Source of the DNA: Adiantum capillus-veneris
Taxonomy: Eukaryota; Streptophyta; Polypodiopsida; Polypodiales; Pteridaceae
DNA length: 47,500 bases
Assembly: GCA_014529385.2 (NCBI GenBank)
Contig: CM043962.1
Coordinates: 41,672,098-41,719,597, forward strand
Reading direction: 5' to 3'
Position numbers and translations under genes: made by a program. The notes under the pieces are model-generated. The model did not search any database. It was not told where the DNA came from and saw only the letters and a program-made list of their open reading frames with translations. Positions 1 through 9,116 of this stretch are shown piece after piece. The first letter of the stretch is position 1; every line of letters begins with the position of its first letter.

Positions 1-802
1 AAACTAGTTGGAAGCCTATTTCGACAAAATTTGAAACACTAGATGAATTGTGTAGGAAAAGAAGGAGGAGGAGGAAAGAAGAGCAGTAATATTAACCATT
101 TGTATTTTTCTTTATTTTTCCATTTCCTCTTTCCACAGGAAGAAATAGCATGAGAGTAGAAGAGGTTAGGAAAGAAGCTTTGACATCCAAAGAACAATCC
201 TAGAGAACACATAAGATCTATTCGACAAGTCTTGTACTCAAGACATCTTGACCTCCACCATAGGACCTAATCCCAACAATTTTATTTTTTTTCTTTCTTC
301 CACAAGGAAGTCTTAACACTGTTGGCAGCTAGGCCCAACTAGGAGTTGATGCGAGAATGAAGGCGGGCAACAAACAACAATATAGTCGCGAGCTATCCCC
401 ACAACAATAGTAGGGGGGCTCCGTGATGGTGCCACAAACAACATCACAATAGTAGCCTCCGACTAATAGATTGTTGATGATGGCACACTCGCCAATCTCA
501 ACCAACAACTTTTGCATGCAGCTGACAAACCACAAGCCCATAGGGCGGCATATTGTGGCACTCTTGGTCACTTACACAACTATGGTGGCAACTGCATGCC
601 GCACAATCTTTCGCTCTCTCTACCACCTCTTTGCATGCACCGTAGCCTCATAACCACTCCACACACTAGCAGCATCCACACTTTTGTGTAGCATGCAACC
701 ACCCCAATCATTCCCCTCCCTCACTTTTCACTTGTATGCATAGTTTATTCTTAGTTGGTCATGGCAATTGTTGTCATGCAATAACATACACACAAGAATC
801 TT
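1..802. other. Unassigned non-coding DNA
   Basis: No coding signal or recognisable element is visible. The short open frames here resemble no family and are not long enough to stand out from chance. Confidence 0.6.
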
Positions 803-932
803 CTAATTTTGACATGAGTGAGTACTATATGAGTGCTCATGCCGTACCAACCAGGCCAATATCATACACATGCATCCACTAATTTTGACACAAGGGAGTA
901 TTGTATTAGTGCTCATGCCGTACCAACCACTT
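803..932. repeat. Imperfect tandem duplication, period 76 bp
   Basis: Two copies beginning CTAATTTTGACA at 803 and 879 both run into GTGCTCATGCCGTACCAACCA. The second copy is shorter and ends close to the (CT)n run at 988. No coding meaning is evident. Confidence 0.8.
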
Positions 933-985
933 GCCCTACACACACTCCTCTACTCGACCCCCCACCATTGGCCCATACATGCACC

Positions 986-987
<2 letters not shown>

Positions 988-1080
<93 letters not shown>
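988..1080. repeat. (CT)n microsatellite
   Basis: A perfect CT run of 93 bp. Open frames through it encode only Ser-Leu or Arg-Glu repeats and are artefacts. A short CA tract (1087-1110) follows. Confidence 0.97.
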
Positions 1081-1084
<4 letters not shown>

Positions 1085-1170
1085 GTCACACACACACACA
1101 TACACACACAGTAGAGCACCCGACTCTTGCTCATGACACCCATACCCATACCATACGTTGCACCACCACA

Positions 1171-1172
<2 letters not shown>

Positions 1173-1226
<54 letters not shown>

Positions 1227-1239
1227 GTGTGTGTGTGTG

Positions 1240-1316
<77 letters not shown>
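1173..1316. repeat. Compound (CT)n-(TG)n microsatellite
   Basis: CT from 1173 to 1224 switches through one A into TG from 1226 to 1316, with a single phase slip at 1240/1241. Alternating TG of this length can adopt left-handed DNA in vitro; any function here is unknown. Confidence 0.97.
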
Positions 1317-1317
<1 letters not shown>

Positions 1318-1650
1318 TGTTCTCTATGGTAGCTCCCTTTTCCTTTGGCGCACACCTCTCGACCATCACAAGGCACCAATTTTTTTTTCATATTTTTTAT
1401 ATAGGGGGTCATTCCTACTAAGTGCTAGGCTCGTAGGGGTATAATCCAATGAACACAAGGTTTTAGAGTTCAATGTTCCTCTACTACATCATGAGGTGTC
1501 TTTAGATTGTTAAGGTGCATCTATGTCCATCCACAAGTGCTGGAGTGATCATGGAAATTAGCACAATTTATCATTGACCTTAACGAGAACATTGCCAAAA
1601 ATGTGTTTGTGCATAAGGCTATATTGAAAGCAGACGAACAACGCTTATAC

Positions 1651-1731
1651 AGTGGTGATAGTAGATATGAGAGATATCTACCATCACCACTTATGTAGTG
1701 GTGATGGAGTGGTGATGATAGATATGAGAGC
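1651..1731. repeat. Cluster of overlapping inverted repeats (alternative hairpins)
   Basis: The arm at 1651-1668 pairs with 1674-1691 (18 bp, one A/C mismatch, 5-nt loop). Part of that second arm (1681-1690) also pairs perfectly with 1698-1707 around a 7-nt loop. A third GTGGTGAT copy at about 1710-1726 could pair with the same inverted copy. The structures are mutually exclusive. It may be a decayed fold-back element; no gene lies close by. Confidence 0.75.
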
Positions 1732-3794
1732 AGAAGTGTGACAATTGTCACAATGGTAGAACTCGCACAAGAGATGATAATGAAGATCCAAGATGATCGA
1801 CCTAAGATAAGCTACAAAAGACATCAAAACCATGACTACACATCGAATATAGAAGGGATCATTTCATGCTAATTGAAGGACTCTCTACCAAAAAGAATGG
1901 TTGTAAGCCTAGATCTCCGAGAGATACTACGCATGATGATATTGATGACAAGGAATCTCCCCTGCTTTCTCATTACCAAATTTTGATGTCTCACTTCAAA
2001 CATCTGCAATGATACAGATCAACACACCAATAAACCACAGATTCACTATTTTAAACAATATTGCAGATTCACCAGTTTAGGTAGCACAAGTGCAGATTCG
2101 TCAATTTAGGTAGCACGATTGATTGGTGTTGATTTGCAGACTTAGGCAACATCGATTACAAAATCATGCTGCAGTGGATGGCCACCATTGCCCCTAATAT
2201 GATTTTGTTATCCACATATATATAATGGAACTAATTTGGATTTGGACTTGGAGTTGAATTTGGACTTGGCTTATGGTCATATAATGTCGATAATGTATAT
2301 TGATTTGAATTTGGAATTTGATTATGAAATGATGACTATGACCAATGCAATTCCGATACATCAGGATATGACATATACTCCTTATTCTCGTGGTATGGGA
2401 CACTAGAATATGCAATATGTGGATGACGAAAGGCATAAGCAAATGTGTTTGTTTAACCTTATAAATTTTTATTTTGATATATCATATTTCCAACAAAAAA
2501 ATTTAACCATTTTTTTAAACTCAACTTTGCATAGTCTTAACTTAGCAATTGAGGACAGTTGCTTTTCTAACGGAGAGGTATGTAATGGAAATGGCTAAAT
2601 ATTTATTTAATGATAGAATTAGAACATAGTGAAAACTTCGTTGAGTCTAGAACTCCCAACTGATTAAGGCACGTAGAGCTTACATACACATACTTATTTC
2701 CCATTTGGTACACTCGTTTAGAACTCCCAGCTACTAGAGGTGCTCTTATTGAGCATGCACATGGCAGCAAGTAACAAAACATATAAATGCAATGAAAAAT
2801 GAAATTGCAAGAAAAACTTCCTCAGTAGCTCATTTCATACTCTCACTCATGTGTTGAGATGCAAAAAGAATTTAAGCCGGAACAGGTCAAAGAACACAAA
2901 TAGGTTTTTGGCAATTAACGGATAATCTTGAAGACTAGGTTAGAAGGGTTGATAGTTAACCCTTAGTTATAGTTTCTTGCTTAGAGACACTCTCATAAGA
3001 TGAAAGCTATAGTTATTGAATCTTTCGTGCTCACTGGTTCACATTAATATGTCCTCTCTACCTTGGCAAGTACATAATTCTTAATCCTACGCAATCCACT
3101 TATCACCATGTGTGTGCTTATACTTAACACTTCTAATTTTTGCACATATCGGACTTGTTAACTCTCATCTCTATCTTTTCCTTGTAGCCACATTCCTTCT
3201 CAAGAGGTCCATCACTTTTCTCTAGCATTGGTGACTCTTTTGAGGTGCCCAAGGATGTGCATCACTTTAGGAGGGGCCCCGAATGTTGGTAGATGCCAAT
3301 GGACTTCAGCATCACATATTATTCTATGGGCTTTATAACTTCTAGCTTGTATATTTTTTATAGATGTGAGCCTAGGAGTTTAAGGTTATTGACAGTGATA
3401 GTTGCACATTTGGAATCTTAGGTAATAAGCGAAAGTTACTTCATTTTATAGAGACCTAGCATTGGGCATAGTTTTCACAAAATAGAGTACGTGGAGACAG
3501 AGAAGGATATCGAAAAGAGCTTCCTCACACCTTTTGGACTTGACATTAGCATGCTAATAGAAAGCTAAGACTCTCTTTCATGTCTCTCAACTGCATAAGT
3601 GTTACTGATACTTTGGTTTTGACTCATAATTAGCATCTAACTAGTGTCTAACCTCTCTCTCTTCTCCAATGATTCATGAGCTCTTTTCTCTAGTTTCCCA
3701 AGTGTGTGTGAGTTCATGACTGATGTGAGATTGATTGAGATTAGTGCGACTAGCATCATTGTCCTTATGATAAGTGAGATTGAGATGATAGAAT

Positions 3795-3798
<4 letters not shown>
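1732..3798. other. Unassigned non-coding DNA
   Basis: No recognisable gene or element. A short direct repeat of about 33 bp (GCAGATTC followed shortly by TTTAGGTAGCAC) occurs near 2060-2120, and TTGGACTTGG-type repeats lie at 2240-2280. The 3' part is the likely upstream region of the PPR gene, but no convincing promoter element could be fixed by eye. Confidence 0.5.

Positions 3799-3826
<28 letters not shown>
3799..3826. repeat. (TG)n microsatellite
   Basis: A perfect TG run of 28 bp about 140 bp upstream of the leader ORF of the PPR gene. Confidence 0.95.
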
Positions 3827-3830
<4 letters not shown>

Positions 3831-3968
3831 TTTAGCTTAATCCCTTGCTTATCCTCTCTCCTAAGTTTAGGTTATCTAGTGAGCTTTCTTCCTTAGCATC
3901 AAGACGGTCATGAAGGAAGTGTCAACAAACTCGTGCCTAGTAATTGTTTTACTAGCGTAGCAGAAACC

Positions 3969-4220
3969 ATGGAAGCTCGGCATCTGTTGCTCGATCCCAA
4001 CATCGTCGTGGCAGATAAATGCAGAAAAGAGAGAGACCGGCCGTTGGGTTATGTTCGGGCGCCCTTCTATGATCGCCTAAGGTTGCAGTCAGCATGTTCG
4101 AGTCTTGGCTCAGAAACCTTCTGTAGGGCTATTGCACGGTTGATCATGGGAAGAAAGCTCGGGATTAGCTTGCTACAATGTTGTCAAACAACGGAAAAGC
4201 GCATGAGCCTAACCATGTAG
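3969..4220 (+). CDS. Leader ORF overlapping the PPR start (83 aa, other frame)
   Basis: The ATG at 3969 sits in a near-ideal plant/animal context (ACCATGG). It opens an 83-codon frame that overlaps the PPR frame by 43 nt and ends at the TAG of 4218-4220. Its second half is Arg/Ser/Leu-rich and low in acidic residues (around AIARLIMGRKLGISLL), the composition expected of an organelle targeting peptide, which the 808-aa PPR frame itself lacks at its N-terminus. Three readings fit: the true first exon joined to the PPR by a small intron, the original N-terminus separated by a frameshift, or a translated upstream ORF. Sequence alone does not decide. No similarity to a named family is claimed. Confidence 0.4.
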   Translation: MEARHLLLDPNIVVADKCRKERDRPLGYVRAPFYDRLRLQSACSSLGSETFCRAIARLIMGRKLGISLLQCCQTTEKRMSLTM

Positions 4221-6604
4221 GACGGAGCTCAACGGACTGGAACATCGACGCTTGGGCCTCTACCAATGCACATCTAATCCAGTCTGGAAAGCCCCAGCAT
4301 GCTCTTGCCTTGTACAAGAGAGTACGCAAGGATGTATCGGCACTTCCCAATGCATACTCTCTTGTCGCATTATTGAAGGCTTGTGCAAAGACAAAAGATG
4401 TTAAAACAGGCCTACAGATACATGTCGATGCTGATGCTAGAGGGCTGATTGACAAAAGCCTTTTCATCGGCAGCTCCCTAATCGATATGTATGTTAAGTG
4501 TGGCTTGCTTAAGAAAGCACAGCAGCTATTTGACAGGCTTCCTTTACGAAACGTCGTTCTTTGGACTGCACTTATTTCAGGATATGCTGACAATGGCAAT
4601 GGAGAGAAAGCCCTTCATTGCTTTGAGGGTATGGTATCTGAGGGGGTCTTTCCCAATGCTGTTACGTTTACATGCAGCTTGAAAGCTTGCAGCCAACTCA
4701 GAGTGACAGATAGGGGCCAAGAGATACATGCGGAGGTTGAAAGACGGGGGCTATTGGAAACAGACTCTATTGTCGGAAACGCCCTAATCGACATGTATGC
4801 CAAGTGCGGCTTGCTTGAACTAGCTCAGCAAGTGTTTGACAAGCTCCCTAACCAAGACCTTGTCTCATGGAACACACTTATTGCAGGTTATGCCTCTTGT
4901 GGCTATGGGTCCAAAGCACTCCAGTGCTTGGAACAGATGCAACTTGAGAATGTCACTCCAGATTATGTCACATACCTGTGCAGCTTGAAAGCATGTGCCA
5001 GTGTCGGTGCAATACACCTGGGCCAAGATTTACACTCTGAGATCGAAAGGTGCAAGGTGCTCAAAGAGGACCTTGTTATTGGCAATGCTCTGGTTGAAAT
5101 GTATGCTTGCTGTGGCTGTGTTCTAAAGGCACAAGAAGTGTTTGATAAGCTTTCTAGTCACGATGTAATTTCTTGGACCTCACTTATTTCAGGTTTCGTC
5201 GAGCATGGCTATGGAGATCGAGCTCTTGAGTGTTTTGAACAGATGCAACTTAAGGGTGTTCCTCCAGATGCTATCACTTTTGTGTGGATATTAAAAGCAT
5301 GTGCCGACACTAAGACAGTAGGTAAAGGCCAAGAAATACATGCTGAAATTGAAAGGCGAGGGTTGCTGGTGATAGATGCACTTATTGGCAATACGGTTGT
5401 TGATCTTTACATAAAGTGTAGCTTGCTTGACATAGCACAGCAAGTTTTTGATACGCTACCAGTGCAAAATTTGGCCGCATGGAATGCATTGATTGGAGGG
5501 TATGTGGATGATGGGTCTTGTGATGAAGCCCTCAGATGCTTTGAAGAGATGGAATCAGAGGGCATTTCCCCAGATCCTGTCACATTTATATGTATATTGA
5601 AGGCTTGTGGTAGCACGGGAGCACTCAATGCAGGTCAGAAGATACATGCTGAGATAGAGAGACGGCGGTTCCTGCGGTCGGATGTTGTCCTTGGAAACGC
5701 TTTGCTTGACATGTACGCAAAGTGCGGTTTCCTTTCTGCAGCACGTGAAGTGTGTGATGGCCTCTCAGCTCGAAATGTTATCTCGTGGACTACACTCATA
5801 AAGGGTTACGCAGAACATGGCCATGGTGAGGAAGCATTGCAGTGTCTCAAACTCATGCAATGTGAGGGGGTGCCTCCTAATTCAGTGACATTTGTTTGCA
5901 GTTTGAAAGCATGTAGTGGCATTGGAGCCAAGGATAAAGGCAGAATTGTGCATATAGAGATTGAGAGAAGAGGTCTACTGGAAGTGGACCCTGTCGTTGG
6001 GAATACCTTGGTTTATATGTATGCCAGATTTGGCGATCTTGCAGCAGCACAGCTGGTTTTTAATAAGCTTTCGGTTCAAGACATTGTTTCTTGGACTGCG
6101 CTGATGGCAGGTTATGCCCAAGTAGGAGAGAGCAAGAATGTGTTTAATACATTTGACAGAATGATAGAAGGAGGAGTGGCACCGAATGCTGTGACTTTCG
6201 TTGTTGTGCTTAGGGCTTGTAGTCAGACTGGGTCATATAGCCAGAGCCAGACGTTCTTTGAAGCCATGAGCAAAAACTTTGGTATTGTTCCAGGCCTTGA
6301 GCATCATGCCTGTGTGGTTGATCTGCTTGGCCGTGTAGGGCATCTGAATGAGGCAGTAGCAAGGTTTCCTACTCTGCCTAATCTTGTATTGTGGCATTCT
6401 CTGTTGGGTGCCTGTGGAAAGTGGGGCAATGTTAAGTGCGGAGCTCAAGCTTTTGAGCATGCTTTGTGGCTTGATAATAAAGATGCTACAGCTTATGCCA
6501 TGATGTCTGACATCTGTGCTGGTGCTGATTTGCACCACAAAACTGCTTGTGTGCAACCGACAGGCTCGGTAGTGGTTGGACCGCATGCACTTGCTCTTGC
6601 ATAG
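4178..6604 (+). CDS. PLS-class pentatricopeptide repeat protein, truncated E domain
   Basis: Intronless 808-aa ORF. PPR proteins bind single-stranded organellar RNA one base per repeat and serve in editing, splicing or stability. A degenerate P motif (residues about 23-58) is followed by six L-S-P triplets. S motifs lie at 95-125, 197-227, 299-329, 401-431, 503-533 and 605-635. P motifs lie at 126-160, 228-262, 330-364, 432-466, 534-568 and 636-670. L motifs carry LKAC and (I/L)HAEIERRG signatures. A last L/S pair spans 671-735, then an E1-like stretch (736-782). The protein then diverges and stops: no E2, E+ or DYW domain, so any editing role would need a deaminase supplied in trans. The ATG at 4178 is the first in frame after a TAG at 4166, but the N-terminus lacks an obvious transit peptide (see the leader ORF). 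The triplets are very alike, which suggests internal repeat duplication. Confidence 0.9.
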   Translation: MLSNNGKAHEPNHVGRSSTDWNIDAWASTNAHLIQSGKPQHALALYKRVRKDVSALPNAYSLVALLKACAKTKDVKTGLQIHVDADARGLIDKSLFIGSSLIDMYVKCGLLKKAQQLFDRLPLRNVVLWTALISGYADNGNGEKALHCFEGMVSEGVFPNAVTFTCSLKACSQLRVTDRGQEIHAEVERRGLLETDSIVGNALIDMYAKCGLLELAQQVFDKLPNQDLVSWNTLIAGYASCGYGSKALQCLEQMQLENVTPDYVTYLCSLKACASVGAIHLGQDLHSEIERCKVLKEDLVIGNALVEMYACCGCVLKAQEVFDKLSSHDVISWTSLISGFVEHGYGDRALECFEQMQLKGVPPDAITFVWILKACADTKTVGKGQEIHAEIERRGLLVIDALIGNTVVDLYIKCSLLDIAQQVFDTLPVQNLAAWNALIGGYVDDGSCDEALRCFEEMESEGISPDPVTFICILKACGSTGALNAGQKIHAEIERRRFLRSDVVLGNALLDMYAKCGFLSAAREVCDGLSARNVISWTTLIKGYAEHGHGEEALQCLKLMQCEGVPPNSVTFVCSLKACSGIGAKDKGRIVHIEIERRGLLEVDPVVGNTLVYMYARFGDLAAAQLVFNKLSVQDIVSWTALMAGYAQVGESKNVFNTFDRMIEGGVAPNAVTFVVVLRACSQTGSYSQSQTFFEAMSKNFGIVPGLEHHACVVDLLGRVGHLNEAVARFPTLPNLVLWHSLLGACGKWGNVKCGAQAFEHALWLDNKDATAYAMMSDICAGADLHHKTACVQPTGSVVVGPHALALA

Positions 6605-6981
6605 ACGAGAATCAAACTGGGCAGACCATAGTTGTGAGTAAATGTCATGCTCAAGATTTTTGCTTCAGCTGCCATTTTTGTTTCTGTGGCAGGTGTTAGG
6701 CCGAAAAAGCAGAAATGTACTTGTAATATTATTATAGTATTACATCACTGGTGGGAACCCTAAAATAGAGGTGGAACTCACTCACACTTAAAAACATTAC
6801 GGTCGATCCGACTCGAGTTGCAAGTTACAAAAAGAGAGCATAGAATTGAAAACCACAAGCTGCTTTATACATTGCATGAGCAACACAGCATTTGGGAGTG
6901 GTGTGTATGTGTTAAAAGTCAGGACTCAAGTGCATGCAAGGCTTGGTGCTTCAGCCTTTTCTTCTTGTAGATAATAAGCTC

Positions 6982-6983
<2 letters not shown>
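6605..6983 (+). other. 3' flank of the PPR gene
   Basis: No ORF or element is recognised. TTGTAATATTATTATAG-type AT-rich sequence near 6720-6740 could serve polyadenylation; this is inference only. Confidence 0.35.

Positions 6984-7068
<85 letters not shown>
6984..7068. repeat. (CT)n microsatellite
   Basis: A perfect CT run of 85 bp about 380 bp downstream of the PPR stop codon. Confidence 0.97.
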
Positions 7069-7071
<3 letters not shown>

Positions 7072-7404
7072 AGACCAAGTGCTGTATTAAAGAAGTAGAG
7101 ACAAGGATGGGGGCAAAGACGCTACAAGGAAGAACTCTATTCAAGACACAAACCGTGTTGAAAATATTGAACAGTGTATATAAAACCAAAAATCTCTGAA
7201 CTGAAGCAGACTCGTAAACAACAAACCGGTCGGCTTGCTTAAGAACAGAGGAGTAGCTTAACTATTAGCACAAAGGAGGGAGCTGTTGACCATGTGCAGT
7301 AGAATTTGTTGCAGGGATTGGAAGAGAGGCTACTCCACCCCCCAAGGAAAAAACCCACTAGTATGGTGGTGGGCCATGTGTATTCTTTTGCGACGCTCTT
7401 ATAT
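7069..7404. other. Unassigned spacer
   Basis: About 340 bp between the (CT)n run and the PPR relic. No gene or element is recognised. Confidence 0.5.
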
Positions 7405-7548
7405 ATAGCTTTGATTTATTTTCGGCAAATGCAAAGTGAGGACTTGATCACCTATGCTTTTATGTTGCATTTTGAAAGCATGTGGTATTAGTGCAGCAGG
7501 CTATGGAGGCAGCATTCATGGTGTAGATATGTGTGTTCATAAGGGGGC
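7405..7548 (+). pseudogene. PPR repeat relic, frameshifted
   Basis: Frame 1 reads FRQMQSEDLITYAF (from 7420), like the end of a P motif entering an L motif. After a frame change near 7465, frame 2 reads ILKACGISAAGYGGSIHG, the LKAC...IH core of an L motif. The wording matches the L motifs of the PPR gene about 1-2 kb upstream on the same strand. It is most likely the remnant of a tandem PPR paralogue or a partial duplication. It ends at the T/G homopolymer tract. Confidence 0.7.
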
Positions 7549-7557
7549 AGGGGTGGG

Positions 7558-7600
7558 TTTTTTTTTTTTGGGGGGGGGGGGGGGGGGAGAGAGAGAGAGA
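7558..7600. repeat. T12-G18-(AG)n homopolymer tract
   Basis: A run of 12 T (7558-7569), then 18 G (7570-7587), then AG repeats to 7600. The G run could form a quadruplex but could also vary in length between reads. Confidence 0.9.
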
Positions 7601-7865
7601 AGGAGAGAATGTAGACATAAAAACAATTTAGCTTCTAGTATCCTTAATACTTGCATTGAGAATACATCCTTGTGCTTCTGACATAGCTTCTTTTATTATC
7701 TTCATTGCTCTTGAGCTTTTGCAAGGTGAGCTACATTACTTGTGTCTTTCTTGGGGAGGCTAGCTTTCCTCTACCCTCTTCGTCTTCGTCTTCGTTGCTA
7801 TTGGGCTTTTGCAAGCTGAGCAATGATAGCCTTTCGTTTGTGTAGCCTTCCAAAAATTTCTTCTA

Positions 7866-8810
7866 CTACATGGCTTGGCTAAAAAACTTTGTTTTCCATT
7901 CCTTCTTGTTCATTTCCATGTGCTTCCGCTCGTCATGATATTGATTGGGACTACTTACTGACCGAGTCATTGATCCACCATAGGGCATTATTTCAATCAT
8001 ATTTATTGAAGACTTTTCCTTCTTGTCAAGGTGCTTGGAACAATCATGTATCAGCAATGGCTTTCCACACTCATAAAAGTATCCCTGTATTTTAACCGTT
8101 TCTCTTTTTGGACACTCTCTCAACCAATGGTCACCTCCACAACCATAGCATGGTCATTTACGCTATGGGGCTTGGTTTGTTTCAAGGGATGTCGTCTTTG
8201 TTGAGCTCCTCATTTGCAATGAGCATTAGCCTTGGTTCATTAATTGAGAAGTGTTCTCCTTGATGCTTGCTCATGCTTAGTATATCATGGGTATGAGTAT
8301 GCCAGTAATCATTTAACCCTTCCTAATAATTCACATAGTCACTTGATGCATCCTAGATAATAAGGAGCCAATGGTGCTCAATTCTCAGGACTCTTTGCAA
8401 GCTGAGTATCTCACTAGTACTTTGTTGTTTCCTTATTACCTTAATGTAGATTGAGGCTTTTCTACTCGAGGACACCTATCAACATATTGCTTCATTCGCA
8501 CGCAAAGAGGCATCCCACACAATTTCACGAGGCTTTTGCTTGAACCCATGAAGCATAGAGATAGTGCCATGCTTAATGCCCCAATAAACTCTTTCATGAG
8601 GTCTCTAAAGTAGACATGATTTCAAGGCTATAACAAAGAGAGTGGTTTATTCTCTAAGGTCATTCTATATCTCTCTTGTTATGTATGAAAATCATGTACT
8701 TGGTTAGGCCATAAAACTTTTCAGGAAGATAGCCACATGTTCATCAAGGTCTCCCACCCCATTGTAAGGTTTCTTTACTCCTCTTACTTGCCTAACAAAC
8801 AATGGCACAA
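7866..8810 (-). pseudogene. Gag relic of LTR retrotransposon family B (copy 3)
   Basis: Read on the minus strand, pieces in shifting frames match the other two family B copies. They are a gag start like YNGVGDLDEHVAIF (about 8730-8790), a segment like IKHGTISMLHGFKQK (about 8540-8600), and a zinc knuckle CYGCGGDHWLREC (about 8103-8142). A decayed second knuckle then leads into CSKHLDKKEKSSINMIEIM, which parallels the stretch after knuckle 2 of copy 2 (CPKNLDNKGKVTMNIIAIF). Knuckle 1 has spacing CX2CX3HX4C, one residue shorter than the usual CCHC. No protease or RT is visible downstream, so the copy is a 3'-truncated fragment. A SINE lies just beyond its 5' side. Confidence 0.65.
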
Positions 8811-8865
8811 GGACAAGGAATTTGTCGTGCCACTTTGTGTGTATGGGTTGAAAGTTGGGAAACAC

Positions 8866-8877
8866 GGTTCTATATTT
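8866..8877. repeat. Target site duplication of SINE (left)
   Basis: GGTTCTATATTT is repeated exactly at 9105-9116; a 15-bp match with one mismatch is possible. It brackets the SINE body. Confidence 0.8.
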
Positions 8878-9104
8878 CTTTTATTTTTTAATTTTTAGAA
8901 AGAGTAGGAAGTTGAAATTACAACTCACACACCCGACTCCATGAGGTGGAGCATCCCAGCCGGATAAGGTTGGCCAACCCATCATATGGACTAAGGGAAC
9001 AACCCTTAAGGGCTACATGCCACGCGAGCTTTCAAGGGGGTTTTAACCCAAGACCTTACACACAAGAGGCTCTTGCTCTATCAACGAGCTAGCACTCGTT
9101 GACA
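8878..9104 (-). mobile_element. tRNA-derived SINE, apparently full length
   Basis: The minus strand begins near 9104 with a tRNA-like head. TAGCTCGTTGATAGAGCA matches the RNA polymerase III A box (TRGCNNAGYNGG type) and GGGTTAAAACCC fits a B box with its central CGA altered. A tRNA-unrelated body of about 130 bp follows, and the element ends in an A/T-rich tail (AAAATTAAAAAATAA) at about 8880. Exact 12-bp direct repeats flank it. SINEs are mobilised by LINE machinery; LINE relics elsewhere in the window show such machinery existed in this genome. The family name is not known to me. Confidence 0.8.
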
Positions 9105-9116
9105 GGTTCTATATTT
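9105..9116. repeat. Target site duplication of SINE (right)
   Basis: Second copy of GGTTCTATATTT, adjoining the tRNA-like 5' end of the SINE. Confidence 0.8.

Noticed and set aside
833-1444. Overlapping ORFs of Ser-Leu, Arg-Glu, Cys-Val or Thr-His repeats
   Set aside because: They are read-through of CT, GA, GT and CA microsatellites in several frames and both strands, not genes. The same applies at 12,868-13,210 and 46,106-46,431.
8878-9104. A functional tRNA gene on the minus strand
   Set aside because: A and B box-like motifs are present, but no complete cloverleaf can be drawn; the tail and target duplications show a SINE.
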